In this document: positions 51,053 to 58,261 of the stretch, in pieces
How positions within the stretch are numbered: the stretch's first letter is position 1
How the letters are laid out: each line of letters begins with the position of its first letter
Origin: Ruminococcus sp. UBA3665
GTDB taxonomy: Bacteria; Bacillota; Clostridia; Oscillospirales; Ruminococcaceae
Direction: 5' to 3'
Assembly: GCA_002373165.1 (NCBI GenBank)
Contig: DFJS01000042.1
Span: forward strand, 1-60,472
DNA length: 60,472 bases
The notes under the pieces: generated by a model
What the model saw: only the letters and a program-made list of their open reading frames with translations
Told to the model about the DNA's origin: nothing
Database searches by the model: none
Made by a program: the position numbers and the translations under genes

Positions 51053-52446
51053 GCAGTATCTTCCTCCTTGATGTGATTTCTGACCGGACGGCCGATTTTT
51101 TCATAATATTTTTGTTTTTCCTCATACATACGGATTTCAGAAGTTTTAATTAAATCTTTCAGGGAAATTTCCCCGTTTCCGATACAGTATCCGGCAGAAA
51201 TATGATATTGATTCCGTTCGATTTCTGTCCGGACAAAATGCAGTATTTCATGCATCTGACTGTCTGTTTTATTTTTCTCGAATACAATAAATTCATCGCC
51301 GCCGATTCGGTAGACAGTTTCCTCGCCGAACTGGACTTTCAGCGTATCGGCAATATACCGCAGCATCTGATCTCCGGCAAGATGCCCTTTGGTATTATTC
51401 AATTCATGCAGACCGTTGGCATCGATATAAACGCAGACAAGATTCTGTGTATTTTTAATCTGACTACAGTATTCTTCATAGCAGTTGCGGTTCTGCAATC
51501 CTGTCAGCACGTCGATATTGGCCTGTTTTTTGGCTCCGGCGATGGAACGGCGGTTTATATGCAGCATCCATGCCAGATAGACCACAAGCAGAATGACAAT
51601 GCCGATTAAAAACAAATGCAGAGCCGACTCTGTTTCTCTGGCAGAAGCAAAGACTTTCTCGGCCGGGAGAGAAAGCATAATCTCCCAGTTTTCCAGCTGC
51701 ATTGGCATATAAGACAGAAAAACTTCCTCTCCGTCAGCAGTTTTCATTTCCCGGAATGCCGATTTTCCTTCCTGAATGCTGTTCTGCAACGATTCAGAAT
51801 CCAGATCAGAAAGATATTTAATGCTTTTATTCCAGTTATTGACAACAAATTCTCCTGTTTCCCTGTCGATGATACAGAACGTACAGGAATTATTATAAAT
51901 TGCCGGCGACCAGGCTCTTGCCACATTGGAAGGCGACATTTCGGCATACAGCAGACCGATTGTTTTTCCGCTTTTGCGGATAGGCATAAAACTGCGGATT
52001 ACCATAGAATCAGAATTTGTCAAAGCAGGCTGAAGATTGCTGATATGTTCGCCGAGCAGAAGTTCTGTTTCGTAATTCATCACACCTTCAGCAGAAACTT
52101 CTTTTCCGCGCAGCTGGATACAGGTATTTTCCGGGGTCAGGATGCCAATGCTGGAAATCAGGCTGTTGACATCATAAACATCCAGATACTTGCTGATATC
52201 CAAAGACGAAAGGCTGTCCTCTTCGGCGATGACAGTGGCGAGCATCCGCAGGCTGAGGCGGTCATTCCGGAAATTCGCTTCCAGATCCTGCATAGCTTCT
52301 TTGGTAGAAACAGAAAGTTCCTGGTAACACTGTTTTTTTGTCAGTACATGAATCTGCCATGTAAACAGCAGGAGCGAAATACCGATAGAAAAAATCAAAA
52401 TAATTGTTGCAAGCAGACTTCGGCTCTGATAAGAAGCATTTCTCAT
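51049..52446 (-). CDS. Cache-GGDEF diguanylate cyclase (465 aa)
   Basis: The ATG at 52,446 follows AAAGGTG; the frame opens three codons earlier. TM1 is at about residues 9-34, a Cache-type extracellular domain at ~40-270, TM2 at ~275-297, and GGDEF at ~310-455 with DVLTGLQNRNCYEEY at its start and RIGGDEF intact near residue 380. GGDEF domains make c-di-GMP from two GTP. The inhibitory RxxD site is not obvious. It is the only intact c-di-GMP enzyme in the window. The stop overlaps the start of the peptide-binding lipoprotein, the same arrangement as the Cache protein and lipoprotein at 24,353-26,619. Confidence 0.92.
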   Translation of the reverse strand: MRNASYQSRSLLATIILIFSIGISLLLFTWQIHVLTKKQCYQELSVSTKEAMQDLEANFRNDRLSLRMLATVIAEEDSLSSLDISKYLDVYDVNSLISSIGILTPENTCIQLRGKEVSAEGVMNYETELLLGEHISNLQPALTNSDSMVIRSFMPIRKSGKTIGLLYAEMSPSNVARAWSPAIYNNSCTFCIIDRETGEFVVNNWNKSIKYLSDLDSESLQNSIQEGKSAFREMKTADGEEVFLSYMPMQLENWEIMLSLPAEKVFASARETESALHLFLIGIVILLVVYLAWMLHINRRSIAGAKKQANIDVLTGLQNRNCYEEYCSQIKNTQNLVCVYIDANGLHELNNTKGHLAGDQMLRYIADTLKVQFGEETVYRIGGDEFIVFEKNKTDSQMHEILHFVRTEIERNQYHISAGYCIGNGEISLKDLIKTSEIRMYEEKQKYYEKIGRPVRNHIKEEDTA

Positions 52447-52511
52447 ACAATTCACCTTTTATGATATAGGGTAATTCAGTAAAACATCCGAAAGCATTTT
52501 CACTATTTTTT

Positions 52512-52540
52512 ATTATAACATAATTGGATATAAAATGCAA
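52512..52540 (-). promoter_or_regulatory. Sigma-A promoter of the diguanylate cyclase operon
   Basis: TTGCAT (52,535-52,540), 17 bases, TATAAT (52,512-52,517). Confidence 0.75.
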
Positions 52541-52571
52541 GCAAATGATAAAAAAATTATCATTTTTATAT

Positions 52572-52602
52572 AAAAAGCCGTGCAGACTTCCGCACGGCTT
52601 TT
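52572..52602 (-). terminator. Intrinsic terminator of the PrsA-like gene
   Basis: AAAAGCCGTGC pairs with GCACGGCTTTT around GGAAGTCT on the minus strand, followed by TATATAAA. Confidence 0.87.
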
Positions 52603-52627
52603 GCAATAGAATTATTTTATTTCAGCA

Positions 52628-54094
52628 TCAGAAATTATATTCATACGGGTCATAACGCTTAAAGGAAGCTTCATTTCTGGAAACGGCCAGAGCTGAACCC
52701 CATTCGTCCATTTTAGCTTCAAACTCATCATAATATTTGCCATATTCGGCATTGCTGACAGCGTTTTCTGTCCAGAGATCGTCTTCTGTCATGCGCTGTG
52801 CGATATCATAACGGACAACAAGATAATAGATTTCGTCTTCTTCTACAAGATAAACTTTTCCGTAATCGGCTTCTGTAATTTCCAGAAGTTTATTATAGAC
52901 AGTTTCATCGGGAGTGTAATAAATATCCTCTTCGTTATCGTAATCTTCTTTATTGATGACGGAAATAATATTTTCGTTCTGGTAAGGAACAGACTCGTCT
53001 TCTGTTTCGGCATCTTCATCGACAGAGGAATCCACGGATTCTTCATCAGCAGGAGCATCGTCAGAAACTTCTTCTGTGGTTTCATCTTCTGCGGAAATTC
53101 CGGCATCTTCGTCAGAAGCTTCTTCTGTGATTTCGTCTTCTGCGGAAGTTTCGGCATTTTCATCAGGAACTTCTTCTGTGGTTTCTTCTTCGGGAGAAGT
53201 TTCCGGTTCGGAAGTATCCTGTACTGTTTCGGCTTCGGAAGAACTGATTTCTTCGGCGGTCAGAATATACGGAGCATCGAATGCAGCAGCAGATTCTTCT
53301 ATGACAGCTTCGGTATCTGTTTCTGCTGCGGCCTCTTCTGCGGCAACGGATTCCTGATAGGCCGCATAATCTTCTTTGATTTTGTCCATTTCGGTCATGA
53401 CGGCATCGGCACCGCCGGAAGCATACGCATCTTCGGCGCGTTTCTGATATTCTTCGGCCAGTGCCTTTATTTCGGCCTTGCCGTCGGATTTCAGCAGATT
53501 GCCCTCACTGTCATGCAGATCAAAAGAAATATACTGTGCACGGATATTATTGGCAATATAATATTCTTTCAGTTCGTCTTCCGTAACGCCTTCTTCTCCG
53601 CCGACGGCATAATAATAATCAAAAATTTCCTGACTCTTATAGCTGGATGTCATTACTTTTCTGAACGATTCCTGACTGATGCCGTGTTCCGTCATAGTTG
53701 TTTCATAGCTGGCCCAGTAATAATCCATCATGCTGTCAATGCCGGATTTGGTATCGGCATCCAGAGAAAGGCCTAATTCATCGAATTTCTTTTCTGTTGT
53801 CACAAAATCCGTACAGAATTCGACAGCCTTATCTTCGCACCAGGTACGGATATCTTTTCCTTCCAGCGAAGCGGCCTTTACGGCACTGAGATCAGCCGTA
53901 TCCAGATTTTCATCATCTTCTTTCAGCTGAGAGAGCGCATTCTGATAAGCAGAATTCAAATAATACAGATAAACACCTGCCGGAACGACATAATCCCCGA
54001 TTGTCATTGCCGTGGTTGTATTTTTGCAGCCTGTGCAGACGGCGATCAGGCTTAATGCTGTCAAACCGGCTGTAATTCGTTTCAAAACTGACAT
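52628..54094 (-). CDS. PrsA/SurA-like lipoprotein with acidic repeat insert (488 aa)
   Basis: The lipobox is CTGC (Cys23). Residues ~30-215 are helical with the SurA/PrsA N-terminal pattern (MTIGDYVVPAGVYLYYLNSA, VTEDELKEYYIANNIRAQYI). An acidic Glu/Asp/Ser/Thr insert (~270-375) contains three 17-residue repeats. The C-terminal ~100 residues return to an alpha/beta segment (YGKVYLVEEDEIYYLVVRYD) as in the split parvulin region. The parvulin PPIase catalytic residues are not recognisable, so it is more likely a chaperone-like foldase than an isomerase. It is monocistronic with its own promoter and terminator. Confidence 0.78.
   Translation of the reverse strand: MSVLKRITAGLTALSLIAVCTGCKNTTTAMTIGDYVVPAGVYLYYLNSAYQNALSQLKEDDENLDTADLSAVKAASLEGKDIRTWCEDKAVEFCTDFVTTEKKFDELGLSLDADTKSGIDSMMDYYWASYETTMTEHGISQESFRKVMTSSYKSQEIFDYYYAVGGEEGVTEDELKEYYIANNIRAQYISFDLHDSEGNLLKSDGKAEIKALAEEYQKRAEDAYASGGADAVMTEMDKIKEDYAAYQESVAAEEAAAETDTEAVIEESAAAFDAPYILTAEEISSSEAETVQDTSEPETSPEEETTEEVPDENAETSAEDEITEEASDEDAGISAEDETTEEVSDDAPADEESVDSSVDEDAETEDESVPYQNENIISVINKEDYDNEEDIYYTPDETVYNKLLEITEADYGKVYLVEEDEIYYLVVRYDIAQRMTEDDLWTENAVSNAEYGKYYDEFEAKMDEWGSALAVSRNEASFKRYDPYEYNF
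53058..53210 (-). repeat. 51-bp tandem repeat (three units) in the PrsA-like gene
   Basis: Units start at 53,058, 53,109 and 53,160 with similar sequences (tcgtcagaaacttcttctgt and variants). Each encodes a 17-residue acidic unit around EEVSD/EEASDE. Confidence 0.85.
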
Positions 54095-54130
54095 TTTACT
54101 AATACCTCCATAAATTTTCAGTCTTTTTTT

Positions 54131-54159
54131 ATTATACTACATAATCGGGAATAAGTCCA
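54131..54159 (-). promoter_or_regulatory. Promoter of the PrsA-like gene
   Basis: TATAAT (54,131-54,136) with TGGACT (54,154-54,159) at 17 bases; the -35 box is weak. Confidence 0.6.
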
Positions 54160-54208
54160 TAGCTTTTTCAAATTTTTTTCTAAATTTCACATAATTTTCA
54201 GAATAGGC

Positions 54209-54237
54209 TTGCAATTGTTTGGAAATTATGATATAAT
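54209..54237 (+). promoter_or_regulatory. Sigma-A promoter of the SDR operon
   Basis: TTGCAA (54,209-54,214), 17 bases, TATAAT (54,232-54,237). Confidence 0.77.
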
Positions 54238-54275
54238 AAGATAACCTATTATATTTTTGAAGGGCGGTTTGTTTT

Positions 54276-55034
54276 ATGAAAAGAGCTTTGATTACAGGCG
54301 CAACTTCCGGCATTGGAATGCAAATGGCACTGATTCTGCACAGACAGGGATGGGAACTTGTGCTCTCCGGACGGAATGAGAAAATTCTTCAGAAAATGGC
54401 AGAAAAATTCGGCGGAGAGACAAAATATCTCGCGCTGGATTTGTCAGAACGAGACGCGGCACAGAGATTATATGATTTCTGTCAGGGCATGAAAATCGAT
54501 TTTCTGATTAATAATGCCGGATTCGGCATATTCGGCGAATTTACTGAAACTGATCTTTCTGCCGAACTGGAACTGATTGATGTCAATATCCGGGCAGTGC
54601 ATATTCTGACGAAATTATTCCTGAAAGATTTTGTCAAGCGTGACAGCGGCATGATTCTGAACGTGGCATCCAGTGCCGGATTTTTATCAGGCCCCCTGCT
54701 GTCGAGTTATTATGCATCGAAAAATTATGTTGTCCGGCTGACGACGGCCATCCGGGAAGAGCTTCGCCGGAAGGGTTCTCATGTGCAGATTGGCGCACTT
54801 TGTCCGGGGCCTGTCGATACGAATTTCAATAACCGCGCCGGAGTGACTTTCTCGGCCAAGCCCATTACTCCCAAATTCGCCGCTGAATACGGCATTGCCG
54901 GCACATTCGCCGGAAAAGGCCTGATGATTCCCACACTGGGCATGAAACTCGGCGTGATAGCATCTAAATTCGTTCCCGAAGAACTGGCCGTCCGGTTTGT
55001 TTACGAACTCCAGAAACGAAAAGAAATTGTATGA
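54276..55034 (+). CDS. Short-chain dehydrogenase/reductase (252 aa)
   Basis: The Rossmann start is ALITGATSGIGMQMAL (3-18) with the TGxxxGIG nucleotide motif. NNAG lies near residue 84, the catalytic Ser in NVASSAGFLSG (~127-137), and YYASK (~143-147) gives Tyr and Lys. The LSGRNEK segment after the second strand suggests NADP(H). Length is normal for classical SDRs. The C-terminal hydrophobic part (MIPTLGMKLGVIASK) resembles SDRs of the DltE/YqjQ type. The substrate is unknown. Its stop overlaps the next gene. Confidence 0.9.
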   Translation: MKRALITGATSGIGMQMALILHRQGWELVLSGRNEKILQKMAEKFGGETKYLALDLSERDAAQRLYDFCQGMKIDFLINNAGFGIFGEFTETDLSAELELIDVNIRAVHILTKLFLKDFVKRDSGMILNVASSAGFLSGPLLSSYYASKNYVVRLTTAIREELRRKGSHVQIGALCPGPVDTNFNNRAGVTFSAKPITPKFAAEYGIAGTFAGKGLMIPTLGMKLGVIASKFVPEELAVRFVYELQKRKEIV

Positions 55035-55471
55035 AACTGAATAAAGAACAGCTTCTGGATTATTTTCTGGAAAAATTTCCGGAACTCCGTCCGCAGGCAG
55101 AAGAAGAACTCGCCTTTTATGAAGAACTTCTGGGGCATGTTCTTTTCCCGGAGCTGATTTTTCATGCAGAAGCTTTGCCGGATCTGCGCATTCTGCTAAA
55201 AGAAAACCAGAATCCGGAACTGATTCAGAGATACTGCGATTTTCTGGAAAAAATCTTCACTTCCGGAGATGATGACTGTCTGAATATTCTGGTTGTCTCA
55301 ATTCTGGAAATGCTTTCTGATGAGAAGAAAATCTGGTTCACATTCGGGAAATATATTTCCAATGATTTTATCAGATTTATTAATACAGATGCCATTCCCG
55401 GAGATTATCTGATGCTGAACGTTCCGCATCTGCCGTATCATAAGAGAAAAAACAAGCCTGAAAAGCGTTGA
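55031..55471 (+). CDS. Hypothetical cytosolic protein, SDR partner (146 aa)
   Basis: It starts inside the SDR stop (ATGA). The product is acidic and helical (KEQLLDYFLEKFPELRPQAE, LIQRYCDFLEKIFTSGDDDC) with no membrane segment. The pattern of short helices with a DDDCLNILVVSILE segment resembles immunity or regulatory proteins of the DUF7674 kind, but I cannot assign a family safely. The last codons form one arm of a terminator hairpin. Confidence 0.7.
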   Translation: MKLNKEQLLDYFLEKFPELRPQAEEELAFYEELLGHVLFPELIFHAEALPDLRILLKENQNPELIQRYCDFLEKIFTSGDDDCLNILVVSILEMLSDEKKIWFTFGKYISNDFIRFINTDAIPGDYLMLNVPHLPYHKRKNKPEKR

Positions 55472-55491
55472 ACTTTTCAGGCTGATTTTTA
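55453..55491 (+). terminator. Intrinsic terminator of the SDR operon
   Basis: AAGCCTGAAAAG pairs with CTTTTCAGGCT around CGTTGAA, followed by GATTTTTATT. It overlaps the end of the 146-aa gene and the stop of the convergent DUF4097 gene. Confidence 0.85.
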
Positions 55492-56361
55492 TTCTGTGAA
55501 GAGAATATCCACACTGCCGACAGTATCAATTTTCATCTGGTACTGTGCGGAGACAGAACCCATGCTTTTCAGGGAATTGTTCTGAATATTCACATCTCCG
55601 ATGCATTCGGAACAGTCAATCTGATAATCCTGAATATTTCCGGAAAGTGTCAGTGAAACATCGCCTGTACCGCTGTTGATATCTGCATTACCGGTCAGTG
55701 CGCTGTTCTGCATTTTGATTTCTCCCGTGCCGTCGTCGATGGTGATTCCGGAGAAAGTACAGCTTTCGGCGGTGAAATCGCCTGTACCGATATCAATATC
55801 AGAAACGGAGCTGATTTCTGTCTGGTTCAGGTCAATATCACCCGTACCGCTGTCGAGGTCGATTTCACTGAAAATACAGCTTTCGGAAGTGATATCGCCT
55901 GTTCCGGTCGAAGCAGTCAGCATTCCGGCATTCACGCCGGAAAGACTCATATCTCCTGTACCGCAGGAAAGCACAAATTCGTCATACTGCTTTTCCGGCA
56001 GGGAAAGCACAATCTGATTTTTCTGCGGAACTGCCCCGAAACTGATAAAATGAATTCCGGAAAGAAAAATGCCCTTCTTGTTCTGAACGGTTAAAACGCC
56101 GTCTTTAAAACTGTACTCCAGACGTTTTTCATCAGAAAATTCCAGTACGACAGTATTATCTGCCGAAGGCTGTAAAATCACATCCGCGGTATCAATATTT
56201 ATCATGACAGATTGCAGTTCTTCCGCTGTACAGAGGTCGGAAACTGTAATCTTCTGGGCAGATTCTTTATTCATCTGTGCTGCTCCGGCGGTCATGACGG
56301 AAATTCCGGCAATGGTAATCACTGCGCTGATAATCCAGTATAATTCAGGCAATTTTTTCAT
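55489..56361 (-). CDS. DUF4097-type membrane beta-helix protein (290 aa)
   Basis: The ATG at 56,361 has AAAGGA nine bases upstream; the frame runs 88 codons into the previous gene. A transmembrane helix lies at about residues 9-29. The ectodomain is a beta-helix with a repeated GTGD motif (SCGTGDMSLSG, STGTGDITSES, GTGDIDLNQ, GTGDFTAES, DGTGEIKMQN, GTGDVSLTL), the hallmark of DUF4097 (YvlB-like) proteins. Such proteins are membrane-stress effectors often encoded after PadR and DUF1700 genes. The stop of DUF1700 lies two bases before its start. Confidence 0.88.
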   Translation of the reverse strand: MKKLPELYWIISAVITIAGISVMTAGAAQMNKESAQKITVSDLCTAEELQSVMINIDTADVILQPSADNTVVLEFSDEKRLEYSFKDGVLTVQNKKGIFLSGIHFISFGAVPQKNQIVLSLPEKQYDEFVLSCGTGDMSLSGVNAGMLTASTGTGDITSESCIFSEIDLDSGTGDIDLNQTEISSVSDIDIGTGDFTAESCTFSGITIDDGTGEIKMQNSALTGNADINSGTGDVSLTLSGNIQDYQIDCSECIGDVNIQNNSLKSMGSVSAQYQMKIDTVGSVDILFTE

Positions 56362-56363
56362 AA

Positions 56364-56936
56364 TTAAGAATCCTTTCTGAATAAAGTTTGCAGACTGTTC
56401 CGGCAGAAGCCGAAAAACGCTTTTGTAGACTGTTGACATAATAAGAACATCGGTTTCCAGAGAAGCAGGGCAAGCCCGGCACACAGCAGACCTGAACCGA
56501 TTGCCCATAATCCTTCGCCGGAAAGTTGATTCATCAGGTAGGAAATCCCCTGAACCGGCGCGAATATCGCCGAAAATACCAGCGACAGCAGAATGACAGC
56601 CAGACAGAACAGCAAAGTCAGCCATAAAACCGCCATCGTTCCCCAGAACGGACTGGTGACAAGCAGAATGAGAATGCCAAGTGCCGTATTTCCGGCAGAA
56701 GATTTCGGGGAAGACAGTTTCTGTTCAGAAAGCGGTTCTTCCTGTGCTTCACGCATTTCGGAGAGAATTTTTTCAGCAACGGACTGCGGCGAACCTAAAT
56801 GTTCGGCGGCCTGATCGGCATTTTCTCCGGCTTCGGCGAGGTATTCACGATAATAGGCCATTGCATTTTCTTTTTCTTCCTGTGTCAGACAGCGGAGGCA
56901 ATGCTCCAGCTGTGTGAGAAATAAATCTGCCGTCAT
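56364..56936 (-). CDS. DUF1700 family membrane protein (190 aa)
   Basis: Its ATG overlaps the PadR stop (ATGA). The N-terminal ~70 residues are the DUF1700 helical domain (FLTQLEHCLRCLTQEEKENA, YYREYLAEAGE, EHLGSPQSVAEKIL). Three or four transmembrane segments follow (~84-125 and ~140-165). DUF1700 proteins act with PadR regulators and DUF4097 proteins in envelope stress. Middle gene of the three-gene operon. Confidence 0.88.
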   Translation of the reverse strand: MTADLFLTQLEHCLRCLTQEEKENAMAYYREYLAEAGENADQAAEHLGSPQSVAEKILSEMREAQEEPLSEQKLSSPKSSAGNTALGILILLVTSPFWGTMAVLWLTLLFCLAVILLSLVFSAIFAPVQGISYLMNQLSGEGLWAIGSGLLCAGLALLLWKPMFLLCQQSTKAFFGFCRNSLQTLFRKDS

Positions 56937-57247
56937 AATTCAGCATCCTCCTTTAAAATTCTATCAATCTGCAATTTATGGTCTGTCCAGTCTTTCCGGT
57001 ACTGGACGAGCATCGCCCTGCCCAGATCAGTAATCTGATAATAGCGTCTGTTTCTGCCGTCAAAGGCGCGGTCGAACGTTTCCAGTGCGCCGGATTTTTG
57101 CAGCCGCCGCAGCACGGGATAGAGGGTAGATTCTGAAACATGCACGGCGTTCTGAATATCCTGTGTAATTTTATAGCCGTAAGTAGGGGCCTGTTCGACC
57201 AGTGCCAGCACCATGGCATCCAGAAGAGCCGCACTGATGGGAAACAT
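56933..57247 (-). CDS. PadR-family transcriptional regulator (104 aa)
   Basis: The winged helix-turn-helix spans about residues 8-90: ALLDAMVLALVEQAPTYGYK, ITQDIQNAVHVSESTLYPVL (recognition helix with TLYPVLRRL) and NRRYYQITDLGRAM (wing). The C-terminal helix is short, as in PadR subfamily 2. The nearest good ribosome site (AAAGGA) is about 15 bases before the ATG, which is longer than usual, so the exact start is uncertain. An inverted repeat just after the promoter start suggests autoregulation. Confidence 0.9.
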   Translation of the reverse strand: MFPISAALLDAMVLALVEQAPTYGYKITQDIQNAVHVSESTLYPVLRRLQKSGALETFDRAFDGRNRRYYQITDLGRAMLVQYRKDWTDHKLQIDRILKEDAEL

Positions 57248-57282
57248 AACAGCAACATCAATCCTTTCTGTGATAAAATATA

Positions 57283-57303
57283 ATATTATACGGCATATAA
57301 TAT
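57283..57303. promoter_or_regulatory. Putative PadR operator
   Basis: ATATTATA-CGGCA-TATAATAT is a perfect 8-bp inverted repeat around 5 bases. It lies at about +7 to +27 of the PadR promoter, in the position of a repressor site. Confidence 0.6.
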
Positions 57304-57316
57304 ATCTGACAGATAC

Positions 57317-57345
57317 AGTATAGCACAGAATACAGTATTTGTCAA
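57317..57345 (-). promoter_or_regulatory. Sigma-A promoter of the PadR-DUF1700-DUF4097 operon
   Basis: TTGACA (57,340-57,345), 17 bases, TATACT (57,317-57,322). Confidence 0.82.
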
Positions 57346-57375
57346 GTGTTTTTTCAAAAAAATTTTCCGGAAAAT

Positions 57376-57402
57376 AAAAAGACCGGAAATCCGGTCTTTT
57401 TT
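57376..57402 (-). terminator. Intrinsic terminator of the second phosphoesterase gene
   Basis: AAAAAGACCGG pairs with CCGGTCTTTTTT around AAAT, directly downstream of the stop at 57,415. Confidence 0.87.
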
Positions 57403-57414
57403 CAGATCTGATAA

Positions 57415-58095
57415 TTATAAATCCGTCTCTTTCACAGTGACGGGCACGACCTGCGCGAATACGGCAAAAAATTTAACGGGAATATATTTATCGATATGGC
57501 ACTTGCCGAAGAACCATTTCCGATAACTGCAAGCTCTTACCATATCTTCAAAAAAAGTATGAATTTCCAGCCGCTGGGCGGCATCCACGCCGAGGCAGTC
57601 TTTCAGGACACCCGGCGGCTCGTGAGTCAGCACATAATCGACTTTATTATGATATTTCTGAAGATTTGCCACAGCAGCAGTTACTTCTTTATGAGTAGGA
57701 CGTTCCTGTTTCCACCATGTTTCTGTAGTGCGGTATTCATAATCCTGACTGTGGCCGCCGCCGAATACAAAGAATGTACGGTTTTCAATTTCAAAAATCT
57801 GGCCGCGCCGCAGATGGACAATATTAGGGGCGATTCTGTGAATTTTTCCGCCGTTCCATACTTCTTCGGGATACTGTTCCAGCAGGTCGAAATTTTCGTG
57901 ACAGCCGTCCAGAAAAGCAATTGTAAACGGCAGTTCTGACATTTTTTTCAGAATTTGTTTTTCACGGCGGCTGTCGTCCCAGATAAAGCCGAAATCGCCG
58001 CAGATCATCAGCGTATCATTTTTTTTCAGCCGGCGGATGGATTTTTCTTTAAAGCGTTCCCATTCTCCGTGCATATCGCCTGTTACATAGACCAT
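57415..58095 (-). CDS. Calcineurin-like phosphoesterase with altered metal site (226 aa)
   Basis: The fold motifs appear in order: VTGDMHGEW (4-12), ICGDFGFIWD (31-40), FLDGCHENFD (61-70), LTHEPPG and FFGKCHID (195-202). The usual GNHE is GCHE (Asn to Cys65) and the usual GHxH is GKCH (His to Lys198). Both positions normally bind metal or phosphate, so activity may be reduced or changed. It is a diverged paralogue of the intact enzyme at 28,102-28,794. It is monocistronic and divergent from the DacA-like gene. Confidence 0.83.
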   Translation of the reverse strand: MVYVTGDMHGEWERFKEKSIRRLKKNDTLMICGDFGFIWDDSRREKQILKKMSELPFTIAFLDGCHENFDLLEQYPEEVWNGGKIHRIAPNIVHLRRGQIFEIENRTFFVFGGGHSQDYEYRTTETWWKQERPTHKEVTAAVANLQKYHNKVDYVLTHEPPGVLKDCLGVDAAQRLEIHTFFEDMVRACSYRKWFFGKCHIDKYIPVKFFAVFAQVVPVTVKETDL

Positions 58096-58137
58096 AATAT
58101 TTCATCTCCCAGGGGATTTATCTTTTGTTCTGTCATT

Positions 58138-58167
58138 ATTATAGCACGAAAATCCTGCCTGTGTCAA
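58138..58167 (-). promoter_or_regulatory. Promoter of the second phosphoesterase gene
   Basis: TTGACA (58,162-58,167), 18 bases, TATAAT (58,138-58,143). Confidence 0.8.
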
Positions 58168-58190
58168 GGAAAATACATGGAAAATTCCAG

Positions 58191-58219
58191 TTGACAAATA
58201 TACATAATTATGTTAAAAT
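58191..58219 (+). promoter_or_regulatory. Promoter of the DacA-like gene
   Basis: TTGACA (58,191-58,196), 17 bases, TAAAAT (58,214-58,219). Confidence 0.77.
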
Positions 58220-58261
58220 AAGAAAGAATAAAACAGAATTCCAAGACAGGAGGATTTTTTC

